From: Bacteroidota bacterium
GTDB taxonomy: Bacteria; Bacteroidota; Bacteroidia; Chitinophagales; Chitinophagaceae
NCBI GenBank assembly: GCA_947452905.1
Contig: CANGEP010000003.1
Location: 124,001-188,000, forward strand
Reading direction: 5' to 3'
Length of the DNA stretch: 64,000 bases
The notes beneath the pieces are model-generated. The model was not told the DNA's origin, did not search any database, and saw only the letters and a list, made by a program, of their open reading frames with translations. The translations under genes and the position numbers were made by a program. Positions 52,856-62,584 of this stretch are shown here, one piece after another (the first letter of the stretch is position 1; every line of letters starts with the position of its first letter).

Positions 52856-54280
52856 ATGAAACTAGAGCAAATTTATACAGGATGTTTAGCGCAGGGAGCT
52901 TATTATATTATGAGTGAGGGGGAAGTGGCTATTATTGATCCACTTCGTGAAGTGGATGCTTATATTCAAAAAGCAAAATTAGATAATGCTAATATCAAAT
53001 TTGTATTAGAAACGCATTTTCATGCCGATTTTGTATCGGGGCATATCGACCTTGCTAAAAAAACGGGAGCCACTATTGTGTATGGTCCTACTGCGAATCC
53101 TTCTTTTAATTTTCATGCCGCTAAGGATGGAGAGGAATTAAGTTTGGGTAAAATAAAAATAAAAGTAATTCATACGCCAGGGCATACTATGGAGAGTACT
53201 TGTTATTTATTAATCGATGAAGAAGGAAAACAAAAAGCTTTGTTTAGTGGGGATACTTTATTTATTGGCGATGTGGGTCGTCCCGATTTAGCGCAAAAAG
53301 TAAAAGCCGATTTAACACAAGATATTTTAGCAGGTCATTTATATGATTCTCTTCGCAATAAAATAATGCCATTATCCGATGATATCGTAATTTATCCTGC
53401 GCATGGTGCTGGCAGCGCTTGTGGTAAAAAAATGAGTAAAGAAACGCAAGATACTTTAGGCAATCAAAAGAAAACAAATTACGCCTTAGATACTTCTTTA
53501 ACAAAAGCTGAATTTATTGTTGCTGTATTAGATGGGCTGGTAGCGCCTCCTGGCTATTTCCCTTTAAATGTAATGATGAATATTCAAGGTTATGATAGCA
53601 TAGACGCTGTTTTAGAAAGAGGACAACACGCATTAAATCCTAATGAATTTGAAGTAGCCGCCAACGAAACAAATGCGTTAATATTAGATACACGCAATGC
53701 GCAAGAATTTGCGCAAGGGTTTATTCCTAATTCCATTAATATTGGCATTGATGGTAGCTTTGCTCCCTGGGTAGGTGCTATGATTCCCAATATTAAACAA
53801 GAAATTTTATTAGTTACTGAGCCTGGAAATGAAGTGGAAGTTATTACCAGACTTGCCAGAGTGGGCTATGATTTTACCATTGGATTTTTACAAGGTGGAT
53901 TTAATGCATGGAAAAATGCAGGTAAAGAGATAGATCATATAATATCAATTAGCGCTGATGAATTAGCGGAGATTCAAAAGAAAGATTCAAGCACTTTAGT
54001 TTTAGACGTAAGAAAAGCCTCTGAGTATAAAAGTGAACATATAAAAGGAGTGAAAAATGCGCCCCTCGATTTTATAAATGATAGTATGGCTGCCATTGAT
54101 AAAAATAAAACCTACTATGTGCATTGTGCAGGAGGTTATCGCTCCATGATTTTTATATCTATTTTAAAAGCAAGAGGCTTTGATCATTTAATTGATATTA
54201 AAGGAGGCTTTACGGCCATCAAAGAATCTCATCAATTTCCAATTACTGAATATAGTAGTCCCACTACGCTCTTATTATAA
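52856..54280 (+). CDS. persulfide dioxygenase-like metallo-beta-lactamase fused to two rhodanese domains
   Basis: 474 residues, cytosolic. The MBL domain (1-250) has LETHFHADFVSGH (His54, His56, Asp58), TPGHTMES and SGDTLFIGDVGRPDL, matching ETHE1-type persulfide dioxygenases that oxidise glutathione persulfide to sulfite. Rhodanese domain 1 (about 260-355) lacks the catalytic Cys: its loop reads VTEPGNE. Rhodanese domain 2 (about 365-465) has the intact loop HCAGGYRS with Cys424. One domain is therefore structural and one probably accepts or donates sulfane sulfur. With the divergent sulfite exporter it forms a sulfide/persulfide detoxification pair. Confidence 0.92.
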   Translation: MKLEQIYTGCLAQGAYYIMSEGEVAIIDPLREVDAYIQKAKLDNANIKFVLETHFHADFVSGHIDLAKKTGATIVYGPTANPSFNFHAAKDGEELSLGKIKIKVIHTPGHTMESTCYLLIDEEGKQKALFSGDTLFIGDVGRPDLAQKVKADLTQDILAGHLYDSLRNKIMPLSDDIVIYPAHGAGSACGKKMSKETQDTLGNQKKTNYALDTSLTKAEFIVAVLDGLVAPPGYFPLNVMMNIQGYDSIDAVLERGQHALNPNEFEVAANETNALILDTRNAQEFAQGFIPNSINIGIDGSFAPWVGAMIPNIKQEILLVTEPGNEVEVITRLARVGYDFTIGFLQGGFNAWKNAGKEIDHIISISADELAEIQKKDSSTLVLDVRKASEYKSEHIKGVKNAPLDFINDSMAAIDKNKTYYVHCAGGYRSMIFISILKARGFDHLIDIKGGFTAIKESHQFPITEYSSPTTLLL

Positions 54281-54294
54281 TTTAACCCACTATT

Positions 54295-56685
54295 ATGCAA
54301 AAATTAGTTTTAGCTTTTCTTCTTATTACCACTTCACTTAACGCGCAACAAGAACAAAAATTAAAACTAAAAGGCTTGCAAAAGCAAGTGGTTATTCATA
54401 GGGATCAGTGGGGCGTAAATCATATTTATGCCAAAAACGAACACGATTTATTTTTTGCACAAGGGTACGCTGCTGCCAAGGACAGATTGTTTCAATTCGA
54501 AATTTGGCGACGTCAAGCCACTGGTACCGTTTCCGAAATTTTGGGTGAGCGTGAACTAAAAAGAGATATTGGTACGCGTTTATTTAAGTACCGTGGCAAT
54601 ATGCAAAAAGAATTACAGCATTATCATCCTAGAGGGGCAAGTATTATTAATGCTTATGTGGAGGGTGTAAATGCTTATATTGATCAAGTAAATGAAAACC
54701 CCGAAGCGCTTCCTTTTGAATTTAAAACATTACATATAAAACCTGGACGTTGGACAGCAGAGGTAGTGATATCAAGACATCAAGGTTTGTTGGGTAATGC
54801 CCCTCAGGAATTAAATATTGGAAGAGCGGTTGCTAAAGTGGGTGTGCAAAAAGTAAAAGACATTATGTGGTTTCATCCAAAGGAACCTCATTTACAATTA
54901 GATTCTACCATTGACGGGAAATTACTTGACAAAGATATTTTAGGAATATATAATGCCTATAGAACCGATATTGAATTTACTAAGAACAACATAACAGAGT
55001 ATGACGAAGACGATGTAAGTGTGTATCCTTTTACCCCTAAACTAAAAAGACAAGAGCCTTATTTAACAGATCAAGAAATGGAGGGTAGTAATAATTGGAT
55101 TATTAGTGCTCAGAAATCAGCGAGTGGTTTTCCTATGTTAGCCAACGATCCACATCGTAAAATAGCACTCCCCTCCCTTCGTTATATTGTTCATTTAAAT
55201 GCACCGGGTTGGAATGTTGTTGGGGGCGGAGAGCCTACTATACCGGGGGTCTCCATTGGACACAATGATAAAGGAGCCTGGGGTTTAACCATATTTGAAA
55301 CTGATGGCGAAGATCTTTATGTATATAAATTAAATCCTAAAAATTTACAACAGTATTGGTATAAAGGTCATTGGGAAAATATGAAAATGATAGAAGAAAA
55401 AATTAACATTAAAAATGCTCCTGCAAAAAATGTGCAATTTTTTTATACGGTACATGGTCCTGTAACTTTTGTTGATTCTGCCAATCATGTAGGGTATGCA
55501 ATGAAATGTGCTTGGATGGAACCGGGAGGTTCGCCCTATTTAGCTTCTCTTAGAATTGATCAGGCAACCGATTGGGAGAGTTTTAGGGATGCTTGTAGTT
55601 ATAGTAATATACCAGGAGAGAATATGATTTGGGCTGATAAAAAAGGAAATATTGGTTGGCAAGCAGTAGGCATTGTTCCCGTTCGAAAAAACTTTAGTGG
55701 CTATGTGCCCATCCCAGGTGATGGAAGGTATGAGTGGGCGGGCTATTTGCCTATTAAAGAAAGACCTCATCTATATAATCCTTCCAAAGGTTTTTTTGCT
55801 ACAGCGAATAATGATGTTACGCCCAGCGATTATAAAAGATGGGATGCGATTGGATATACTTGGGCCGATGATTTTAGAGCCAACAGAATTAACAATGTCT
55901 TAAGCGAAAAAAAGAAATTGACGCTTCAAGAGATGGCACATTTACAAACCGATTATTTTTCGGTACCTGCTAGTCAATTACTTCCTTTGCTAAAAGGGGT
56001 AAACATGCCCAATGCTGAATTAGCAAATTTGCAAAAACAATTATTAGGTTGGAATAAGGTATTGGATAAACAAAGTATAGAAGCTGCTTTTTATGTAAGC
56101 TTCGAAAAAGAACTCATGGCCGAAGCCAATAAATTATTTATTCCAGAAAACATTCGATTATTAGTAACCATGCCTTTGCAAAAATTAATTGTTCAATTAC
56201 AAAACTTAAATGCTCCATTGTCCTCCATCGAAAATAGAAATACACTATTACTAAAATGTTTTATGCAAGCTTATGATAAGATGCAAAAAAAATTAGGCGC
56301 CAATACCAAAGATTGGGTGTATGGACAAACAAAGTACAAGCATATTAGTTTTGAACATCCCTTATCGGCACTGGTAAATGATAATTTAAGAGCTAAGATA
56401 AATTTAGGGCCTCTTCCCAGAGGAGGATATGGATATACGGTAGGTTCCACGGGATCGGCAGAAAACCAATCCAGTGGGGCAAGTTTTAGAATTTTAATGG
56501 ATACCAAAAACTGGGACCAAACCCTAATGATTAATACGCCTGGGCAATCGGGAGATTATAAAAGCCCTTTTTATAGTAATTTATTTAATACTTGGGCCAA
56601 TGATGCGTATTTCCCCTCTTATTTTTCTAAAGAACTGGTAGAACAAAATACCATAGCAATTACTATTTTAGAAGCTAAGAAGTAA
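54295..56685 (+). CDS. penicillin acylase family Ntn-hydrolase, exported
   Basis: 796 residues, typical of a penicillin/AHL acylase precursor. Signal peptide LVLAFLLITTSLNAQ, alpha-chain segment (VVIHRDQWGVNHIYAKNEHD), then the autocatalytic site GSNNW, with Ser265 becoming the N-terminal nucleophile of the beta chain. Beta-chain features MLANDPHRKIALPS (Ca2+ and oxyanion region), GVSIGHNDKGAWGLT, and NIPGENMIWADKKGNIGW are in order. It hydrolyses amide-linked acyl groups: acyl-homoserine lactones, N-acyl amino acids or beta-lactams. It is 14 bp after the persulfide dioxygenase gene but has no obvious functional link to it. Confidence 0.92.
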   Translation: MQKLVLAFLLITTSLNAQQEQKLKLKGLQKQVVIHRDQWGVNHIYAKNEHDLFFAQGYAAAKDRLFQFEIWRRQATGTVSEILGERELKRDIGTRLFKYRGNMQKELQHYHPRGASIINAYVEGVNAYIDQVNENPEALPFEFKTLHIKPGRWTAEVVISRHQGLLGNAPQELNIGRAVAKVGVQKVKDIMWFHPKEPHLQLDSTIDGKLLDKDILGIYNAYRTDIEFTKNNITEYDEDDVSVYPFTPKLKRQEPYLTDQEMEGSNNWIISAQKSASGFPMLANDPHRKIALPSLRYIVHLNAPGWNVVGGGEPTIPGVSIGHNDKGAWGLTIFETDGEDLYVYKLNPKNLQQYWYKGHWENMKMIEEKINIKNAPAKNVQFFYTVHGPVTFVDSANHVGYAMKCAWMEPGGSPYLASLRIDQATDWESFRDACSYSNIPGENMIWADKKGNIGWQAVGIVPVRKNFSGYVPIPGDGRYEWAGYLPIKERPHLYNPSKGFFATANNDVTPSDYKRWDAIGYTWADDFRANRINNVLSEKKKLTLQEMAHLQTDYFSVPASQLLPLLKGVNMPNAELANLQKQLLGWNKVLDKQSIEAAFYVSFEKELMAEANKLFIPENIRLLVTMPLQKLIVQLQNLNAPLSSIENRNTLLLKCFMQAYDKMQKKLGANTKDWVYGQTKYKHISFEHPLSALVNDNLRAKINLGPLPRGGYGYTVGSTGSAENQSSGASFRILMDTKNWDQTLMINTPGQSGDYKSPFYSNLFNTWANDAYFPSYFSKELVEQNTIAITILEAKK

Positions 56686-56687
56686 GA

Positions 56688-57974
56688 TTATTTTTTAAAA
56701 TGGATACTATATTCTGAAGTATAAAAAGAGGTATCCTTTGTTTGTACTTTATAAAACAATCTTGCATTTTGTCCTATTTGTAAGCAAGTATATTTGTTTT
56801 TTATCGCCTCTTTATCGCCCACGGGTTGTAAGGAAGGATACCATACAATGGTTCCAGGTTTATTGACTAATAATTTAGGAGTAGACCAATCCTGTGAAGT
56901 TTCTTCATTGAGGTTTTTATGCGTATTAAATGAAATATAAATACTAGAGCCTTTCCAGGAAGCACCTTCGGATTTTGCCATCAACATTACCCAGCATTGT
57001 AAATAATTATTCCAACTAACAGAGGGTCCCCAATAATATTTACTGTTTATATGGGAGCTTGGTCCACCTCCTTCACGCTTTGTAATTTGTATACTTTTTA
57101 TAGGCTTTCCAATCCCATCATAAGGTGCAGCATATTTTTCCCCATTCCATCTGTAAGCTTTACTAGCAGGGTTTTCTAAATCTTGTAAAGCAATTCTTGC
57201 CATACTAATACATTGGCCTTGGTATTCTAAATTACTATCATACTTTAATGAGTCATACACACCCGCATATCCATATTCTCCATAAAATATATATAAATAA
57301 TCACCACTAACAATAGCCGATGGATCACCCACACCTCCAGCAAAAGTGACAGAATTATTATATGGTTTTAAAATCATTCTATTTTGATTGTCTTCTAAAA
57401 TAATGCCTTTGTTGGCCCAGGATTTTCCACCATCTATCGATTTCATAATTCCTATTCTACAAACAGCCGCAGGTGTTTTTTCGCCTGTTAGTCCCTGTGG
57501 CCAATTTTTATCGATATATCCTTTTTGGGACCTTTTTCGATAGGGATAAGTCATCGGATAATTTTCATTATGGTATAATGCAAATAAGGTTTTACCTGAT
57601 TTATCTTTTTTATCTTGATAAATAGTTTCAAACCAAACAGCTCCATGTAATCCTTCTTCGGTAGGCAACACATTACTAGGCATTTTGGGAGCCACAAATG
57701 CATCGGGTTTTTTTTCAAAAACGATATCAGGACTTAAGGCATCGGCGTACTTTAATTCATTGGAATAACCCCATAAAGGATCTTCACCGTATTTCCCAGG
57801 AAAAATTCTGAAAGTATCCCCCACCCAAGCTTCCGCCATATTACAATCTACAAAGGAGTTAAAATAAATGGGTTTTTCGGGGCTAAGTATATAAGCAGGT
57901 GTAAGAGGCTTAGTTGGATAGCTAAACGCAAGAAGAATGAGGATACCCGAAATACTTACAAATACTTTTTTCAT
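56688..57974 (-). CDS. secreted beta-propeller-like protein, possibly glycoside-hydrolase fold
   Basis: 428 residues, not assigned to a named family. Signal peptide (ISGILILLAFSYPTKP). The sequence shows repeated blade-like elements and sialidase-type Asp-box-like turns (SIDGGKSWANKG), ending in strands such as LQCWVMLMAKSEG and WKGSSIYISFN. VGDPSAIVSGDYLYIFYGEYG resembles GH43/GH32/DUF4185 propellers, but I cannot point to a catalytic pair with confidence. It is tail to tail with the penicillin acylase (2 bp) and divergent from the serine hydrolase at 58064. Best reading: an exported carbohydrate-acting or carbohydrate-binding propeller. Confidence 0.7.
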   Translation of the reverse strand: MKKVFVSISGILILLAFSYPTKPLTPAYILSPEKPIYFNSFVDCNMAEAWVGDTFRIFPGKYGEDPLWGYSNELKYADALSPDIVFEKKPDAFVAPKMPSNVLPTEEGLHGAVWFETIYQDKKDKSGKTLFALYHNENYPMTYPYRKRSQKGYIDKNWPQGLTGEKTPAAVCRIGIMKSIDGGKSWANKGIILEDNQNRMILKPYNNSVTFAGGVGDPSAIVSGDYLYIFYGEYGYAGVYDSLKYDSNLEYQGQCISMARIALQDLENPASKAYRWNGEKYAAPYDGIGKPIKSIQITKREGGGPSSHINSKYYWGPSVSWNNYLQCWVMLMAKSEGASWKGSSIYISFNTHKNLNEETSQDWSTPKLLVNKPGTIVWYPSLQPVGDKEAIKNKYTCLQIGQNARLFYKVQTKDTSFYTSEYSIHFKK

Positions 57975-58063
57975 AAGGCTATTTTACCAAAGTAATTTAG
58001 CAAATACTTGCGTAAAATTTGATTAAATTAGTGCTAGTTTATTCATTACTACAATAATTTTTT

Positions 58064-59584
58064 ATGAAAAAAATTTGCTCCTTGGTTTTGATATTGTTTG
58101 TTCAACAAATAAATGCACAAAACCCATCCCATTTTACGCCGGCATCTTTTAATGATGAAACAAGAGTTGAGCGAATTAAAAAAGCAATGCCAGTAATTGA
58201 AAAAATGTACAAGGATTTTGCTATTGCCAATCATTTTCCAGGCTATGCCTATGGTATTGTAGTGGACGGACAGTTGGTGTATAAGGGCGCGGAGGGGTAT
58301 GCTAATTTGGAAGAAAAAATTCCAGCTACTACTAGTTCAATGTTTCGTATAGCTTCCATGTCAAAAAGTTTTACCTCTTTAGCCATCTTGCATTTAAGAG
58401 ATGCCGGTAAATTAAAACTGGATGATCCTGTTTACTTATATATCCCTGCTTTAAAAGGACAGGGTTTAACGAAGGATTCGCCCCCTATAACTATTCGTCA
58501 TTTAATGAGTCATAGCGCCGGTTTCCCCGAAGATAATCCCTGGGGTGACCGACAATTAGCCGATTCTGAAAAAGATTTGAATGATTTAATTAAAGGAAAA
58601 CTTTCTTTTTCAAATGTAGCAGGTGTTGAATATGAGTATAGCAATTTAGGATTCGCTATGTTGGGTTATATCATTCATAAAGTATCTGGTATAACGTATG
58701 ACGCTTATATTAAAAAAAATATTTTAGTTCCCTTAGGCATGAATACTACCACTTATGAATTTACAACTATCCCTAAAGATAAATTTGCTTTTGGTTATCG
58801 TTATATAAATGACAAATGGAGAAAAGAAATTCCCTTGCAAGATGGTATTTATGGTGCGATGGGGGGAATGATAACCTCTATTGATATGTTTGGTAAATAT
58901 GTGGCTATGCATGAAGCGGCCTGGCCGGAAAGGAATGATGCCGAAACCTTGCCGGTAAAAAGAGCTTCTATCAGAGAAATGCATCAGCCTGCTCGTTTTA
59001 TTTCTTTAAATCCTAATTATAGTTTTCCCAGCGGGAAAAAATTAGCTACTGCAGGAGCGTATACTTATGGTTTAAGATGGATGATAGATGCGGAGCATAA
59101 AAAAAATATTGGACATAGTGGCGGACTCCCAGGTTTTGGAAGTAACTGGCAATTTTTGCCAGACTATGGGATTGGGGTTATTTTATTTGCCAATGTTACC
59201 TATGCGCCTACTACCATTATTAATACAGCAGTTATTGATACCTTGGTTCACTTAGCTGCTTTACAACCACGTCAAGTAGGCATTTCCCCTATTCTAGAAA
59301 AGCGTCAACAAGAATTAGTTAAAATGATTGTGCATTGGACAACTGGATCGCCAATTTTTGCTGAAAATTTTTACGAGGATTATCCCATTGATATGCTAGT
59401 AAGTGAGTCCAACCAACTATTTAAAGAAGTAGGCGGTATTGTTAAAGTAAATAAGATGATGGCAGAAAACCAATTAAGAGGCTATTGCATATTGGATTGT
59501 GAAAAAGGTAAATTAAAACTAGCATTCACATTGTCGCCCGAAAATCCTGCACTGGTTCAAGAATATCATTTGACTAAATTATAA
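58064..59584 (+). CDS. serine hydrolase, class C beta-lactamase / esterase-like, exported
   Basis: 506 residues, signal peptide ending INAQ. The catalytic set is intact: S98-M-S-K101 (SxxK), Y192-S-N194 (YxN) and GHSGGLPG (HxG) near residue 350. The core resembles EstB/AmpC-like peptidases. About 100 extra C-terminal residues form a separate beta-rich domain (PIDMLVSESNQLFKEVGG region), as in related D-aminopeptidases. It is distinct from the lipoprotein copy at 16890-17963, so the genome carries paralogues. Upstream is an 89-bp divergent region. Confidence 0.9.
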   Translation: MKKICSLVLILFVQQINAQNPSHFTPASFNDETRVERIKKAMPVIEKMYKDFAIANHFPGYAYGIVVDGQLVYKGAEGYANLEEKIPATTSSMFRIASMSKSFTSLAILHLRDAGKLKLDDPVYLYIPALKGQGLTKDSPPITIRHLMSHSAGFPEDNPWGDRQLADSEKDLNDLIKGKLSFSNVAGVEYEYSNLGFAMLGYIIHKVSGITYDAYIKKNILVPLGMNTTTYEFTTIPKDKFAFGYRYINDKWRKEIPLQDGIYGAMGGMITSIDMFGKYVAMHEAAWPERNDAETLPVKRASIREMHQPARFISLNPNYSFPSGKKLATAGAYTYGLRWMIDAEHKKNIGHSGGLPGFGSNWQFLPDYGIGVILFANVTYAPTTIINTAVIDTLVHLAALQPRQVGISPILEKRQQELVKMIVHWTTGSPIFAENFYEDYPIDMLVSESNQLFKEVGGIVKVNKMMAENQLRGYCILDCEKGKLKLAFTLSPENPALVQEYHLTKL

Positions 59585-59607
59585 CCAAACTTTGTAACAG
59601 ACTTGTA

Positions 59608-60489
59608 TTGAAAAAATTAATTGATTGGAAAGGAATTGTATTTTGGAGTAATCAGTTTTATGCTATCGCTGCAGTTTTATTAACGATAGAGTCAAGTTTA
59701 CAAATAGCACATTCATTCCCTAGATGGCTGATACTTGCATTAGTGTATTTACTTACTTTATGGTATTATACACAGGCTTATTTATTAGAAGCCTCAAGTA
59801 TTCATTGTACCGAAAGATTTAATTGGTATCAAAAACATAAATCTTATATAAAATTTAGACAAGTATTTTTAATAGGAGTCCTTGTTTATTTGTTATTGAA
59901 TAATTTTTCGGTTAAAGATGAATTAAAAAATGTTTCAAATAGTAAATGGTTAGTGGTTTTTATTACGGGCATAATGGCTTTACTTTATTATTTACCATCA
60001 AGTAAATTATTGAGTTTCAATAAAAATAATTTATACAATCAAATACAAGCATGGTTTAAAAGCATTAGCATAGCTTGGATATGGATGTTTGCAACGAGTA
60101 TTTTTCCAATCATAGCTAACACATCTGTTTTATATTATTGTCAAAATTTTATTTTTATTTTACTCTTGGCCATTTTATTTGATATTAAAGATCAAGAAGC
60201 AGATGCTTTACTTAAAAGAAATACGCTTGTTACAGTATATGGGATTCAATTTGTTCTTCGTTTTTTAGTGCCTATTTTAACACTCCTTAATTTTAGCTTA
60301 ATTACATTGTTGTTTTTTGTAGCTAAATTTCCAATGTATTATGTGTTAATTCAGTCACTAACCGGAATTTTGATACTAAGCATTAGTGGTAATATGAAGG
60401 GTATCAATAAAGTACACCAGCATATCCTTTATATAGATGGCTTACTTTTTATTAAAGCAATCCTTGGCATACTGTTTGTTAAATTATAG
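59608..60489 (+). CDS. UbiA-like membrane protein with degenerate first motif (TTG start)
   Basis: 293 residues, about 8-9 transmembrane segments. The start is a TTG at 59608 followed by AAAAAA; no earlier ATG fits and the next Met is deep in the protein. The second UbiA motif is recognisable as FDIKDQEAD (Mg2+-pyrophosphate-binding Asp residues). The first Asp-rich motif (NDxxD) is not visible in the first loop, where EASSIHCTERFNWYQKHK occurs instead. GIMALLYYLP is in the family position. It may therefore be a catalytically altered UbiA prenyltransferase-like protein. It is between the serine hydrolase and the two-component system with no clear link to either. Confidence 0.65.
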   Translation: MKKLIDWKGIVFWSNQFYAIAAVLLTIESSLQIAHSFPRWLILALVYLLTLWYYTQAYLLEASSIHCTERFNWYQKHKSYIKFRQVFLIGVLVYLLLNNFSVKDELKNVSNSKWLVVFITGIMALLYYLPSSKLLSFNKNNLYNQIQAWFKSISIAWIWMFATSIFPIIANTSVLYYCQNFIFILLLAILFDIKDQEADALLKRNTLVTVYGIQFVLRFLVPILTLLNFSLITLLFFVAKFPMYYVLIQSLTGILILSISGNMKGINKVHQHILYIDGLLFIKAILGILFVKL

Positions 60490-60519
60490 TAGAGTTTAAA
60501 TTTTTATTTTCATAAATCG

Positions 60520-60527
60520 TAACTTTG
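60520..60527 (+). promoter_or_regulatory. Bacteroidota -7 promoter element TAACTTTG for the response regulator
   Basis: Perfect TAnnTTTG, 16 bp before the ATG at 60544, in the 54-bp gap after the UbiA-like gene. It predicts a leader of about 10 nt and a transcript covering regulator, kinase and perhaps the efflux genes. Confidence 0.5.
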
Positions 60528-60543
60528 GTTTAATATCGAGCTT

Positions 60544-61221
60544 ATGAAAATTTTATTATTAGAAGACGACCTTACTTTGTCAAATGAAATTGAAAAGTTT
60601 TTTCATTCAAAAAATTTGCAATGCACCCCCTTTTTTGATGGTCAGCTAGCTAGTCTACATTTTCAAAAAGATGCTTTTGATATTGTTATTTTAGACATAA
60701 ATGTGCCCGGCCAGAGTGGCTTAGAGGTATGTACAGCCATAAGAGCAAAGGATAGTAAAGTGCCTATTTTAATGTTAACTGCTTTTGGCGAAATAGGCGA
60801 TAAATTAACTGCTTTTAACAATGGTGCTGATGATTATTTAATAAAGCCTTTTCATTTTGAGGAATTGTTGGCAAGGGTAAATGCACTATTAAAGCGAAAA
60901 CAAACTATACAAGAAGAAGCAGATATAACCATTGGAGATTTAGTTATTTCAAATACTGAAATGAAAGTTTTTAGAGGGGGCATTGAAATTATTTTAACAC
61001 CAAAAGAATTTAAATTATTATCGATTTTGGCATTGGCCAATGGTCGTATTGTATCAAAAAATGTGATTAGTGAAAAACTTTGGGACTATCAGATTATTAC
61101 CAACCAAAATACAATTGAGGTTTATATTAATTCCCTTCGTAAAAAAATAGATAAAAACAATGAAGTTAAATTAATACACACAAAAGTAGGTTATGGTTAT
61201 TTTTTAAAAATTGATAAATGA
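60544..61221 (+). CDS. OmpR/PhoB-family response regulator
   Basis: 225 residues. The receiver domain (1-118) has the acidic pair LLEDD near 8-9, phospho-acceptor Asp51 in VILDINVPGQSG, Thr in LMLTAFGE and Lys in DDYLIKPFHFEEL. The C-terminal winged helix (about 128-223) has LTPKEFKLLSILALA and TIEVYINSLRKKID, the recognition-helix region. Its ATGA overlap with the kinase gene couples the two. The gene order, with a CzcC-type outer-membrane factor following, matches CusR/CzcR-type heavy-metal regulators. Confidence 0.94.
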   Translation: MKILLLEDDLTLSNEIEKFFHSKNLQCTPFFDGQLASLHFQKDAFDIVILDINVPGQSGLEVCTAIRAKDSKVPILMLTAFGEIGDKLTAFNNGADDYLIKPFHFEELLARVNALLKRKQTIQEEADITIGDLVISNTEMKVFRGGIEIILTPKEFKLLSILALANGRIVSKNVISEKLWDYQIITNQNTIEVYINSLRKKIDKNNEVKLIHTKVGYGYFLKIDK

Positions 61222-62579
61222 CCTTACAAACCAGAATTTCCATATTTGTAACCAATCTTTTTTTAGTGCTATATGCAGTGATGGCGGGCTCTGTAATTTT
61301 TTTATTTTCTCAATTTAGGACCGAAGAATTTCAGGATAGACTAAGACAAAAAGCTATTTCTACCATCGAATTAATGATCGAAATAAAACAAGCCGATCAA
61401 GAAATCATAAAAACCATAGACAAGCAAAAGGCCGATCACCTCATGGAAGAAAAGACCTTAGTTTTTAATAAAAATTTTGATTTAGTTTATACAAGTTTAT
61501 ATGATACCGCTTTTAATTGGGAAAAAGGAGAGTTAGAAAATCTAAAAAAAAATCATGAGTTTTATAAACGTAATGGCAATATTGAAACTTTTGGTATACT
61601 CTACAAATACAAAAATGAAGATTATTATACCATTGTATCAGCCAATGATATAGCGGGTTTTCGTAAATTAAATTATTTAATTTATGTTTTAATAGGCTCT
61701 TTTTTATTATTTACATTACTAGCTTGGTTTACCACAAGGTCAACAGTTAAAAGATTATTAAAACCCCTAGATCAATTACTTTTAAAAATCAAGTCGATCA
61801 ATGAAAATAATTTAGGAGAGCAAATAATAGTAGCATCCACCAATACTGAAATTGTTTTACTGGCGCAAGAGTTTAACTCCATGTTAAAAAGAATCGATGA
61901 TTCTTTAAAACATCAAAGTGAGTTTACCGCCAATGCCTCCCATGAATTAAGAACCCCTATAGCTAGGATTATTGCACAATTGGAGAATAAAATTAATGAC
62001 CCTATAACCAATGAGGATACAAAATCATTTTTACAAAAATTATTATCTGACAATAATCAAATTTCCGAATTAATACATTCATTACTCATTTTATCCAAAA
62101 ACGATAAAACTATCTCCAGTCAGGAGCAAATGAATCGGATAGATGAAATTATTTATGATTGTATCGAAAAAATAAACTCACTTTATCCAGAATGTAAAGT
62201 GTATTTTGATATCGAAATTGAAAATGAAGCCGATGAAATAAAAGAATTAAGGGGAAGTAAAAGTTTACTTGAAATTGCTTTTATCAATTTAATTAAAAAT
62301 GCTTTTATTTATAGTAATAATCAAGAAGTACATATTTTAATTGTACAAAAGCAAAACGAAATCCAATGCATCATCACCAATACTGGTAAACAAATAAATG
62401 AAGCCGATCAAAAGCGTTTGTTTGAACCTTTTATGAGAGGTCAAAATTCAACAGGTATTTCTGGATTTGGTTTAGGTTTAAGAATTGTAGAAAGAATTGT
62501 TCATTTACATAAAGGCACTATTCAATACAGGTCCTTTGACACTCATTGGAATGAGTTTATGTTAAGATTTTCTCTTTAA
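61218..62579 (+). CDS. sensor histidine kinase, CusS/CzcS-like
   Basis: 453 residues. TM1 at about 10-31 and TM2 at about 152-172 enclose a periplasmic sensor loop of about 120 residues. A HAMP domain follows (about 173-228), then the H-box FTANASHELRTPIAR with His242, N-box FINLIKNAFIYSNN, and G-boxes GFGLGLRIVERI. It would phosphorylate the regulator encoded immediately upstream, with which it overlaps by 4 bp. The sensor loop is short for a metal-binding domain and has no obvious His/Met/Cys cluster, so metal sensing is inferred from the genes downstream, not from the sensor itself. Confidence 0.93.
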   Translation: MTLQTRISIFVTNLFLVLYAVMAGSVIFLFSQFRTEEFQDRLRQKAISTIELMIEIKQADQEIIKTIDKQKADHLMEEKTLVFNKNFDLVYTSLYDTAFNWEKGELENLKKNHEFYKRNGNIETFGILYKYKNEDYYTIVSANDIAGFRKLNYLIYVLIGSFLLFTLLAWFTTRSTVKRLLKPLDQLLLKIKSINENNLGEQIIVASTNTEIVLLAQEFNSMLKRIDDSLKHQSEFTANASHELRTPIARIIAQLENKINDPITNEDTKSFLQKLLSDNNQISELIHSLLILSKNDKTISSQEQMNRIDEIIYDCIEKINSLYPECKVYFDIEIENEADEIKELRGSKSLLEIAFINLIKNAFIYSNNQEVHILIVQKQNEIQCIITNTGKQINEADQKRLFEPFMRGQNSTGISGFGLGLRIVERIVHLHKGTIQYRSFDTHWNEFMLRFSL

Positions 62580-62584
62580 GCTAA

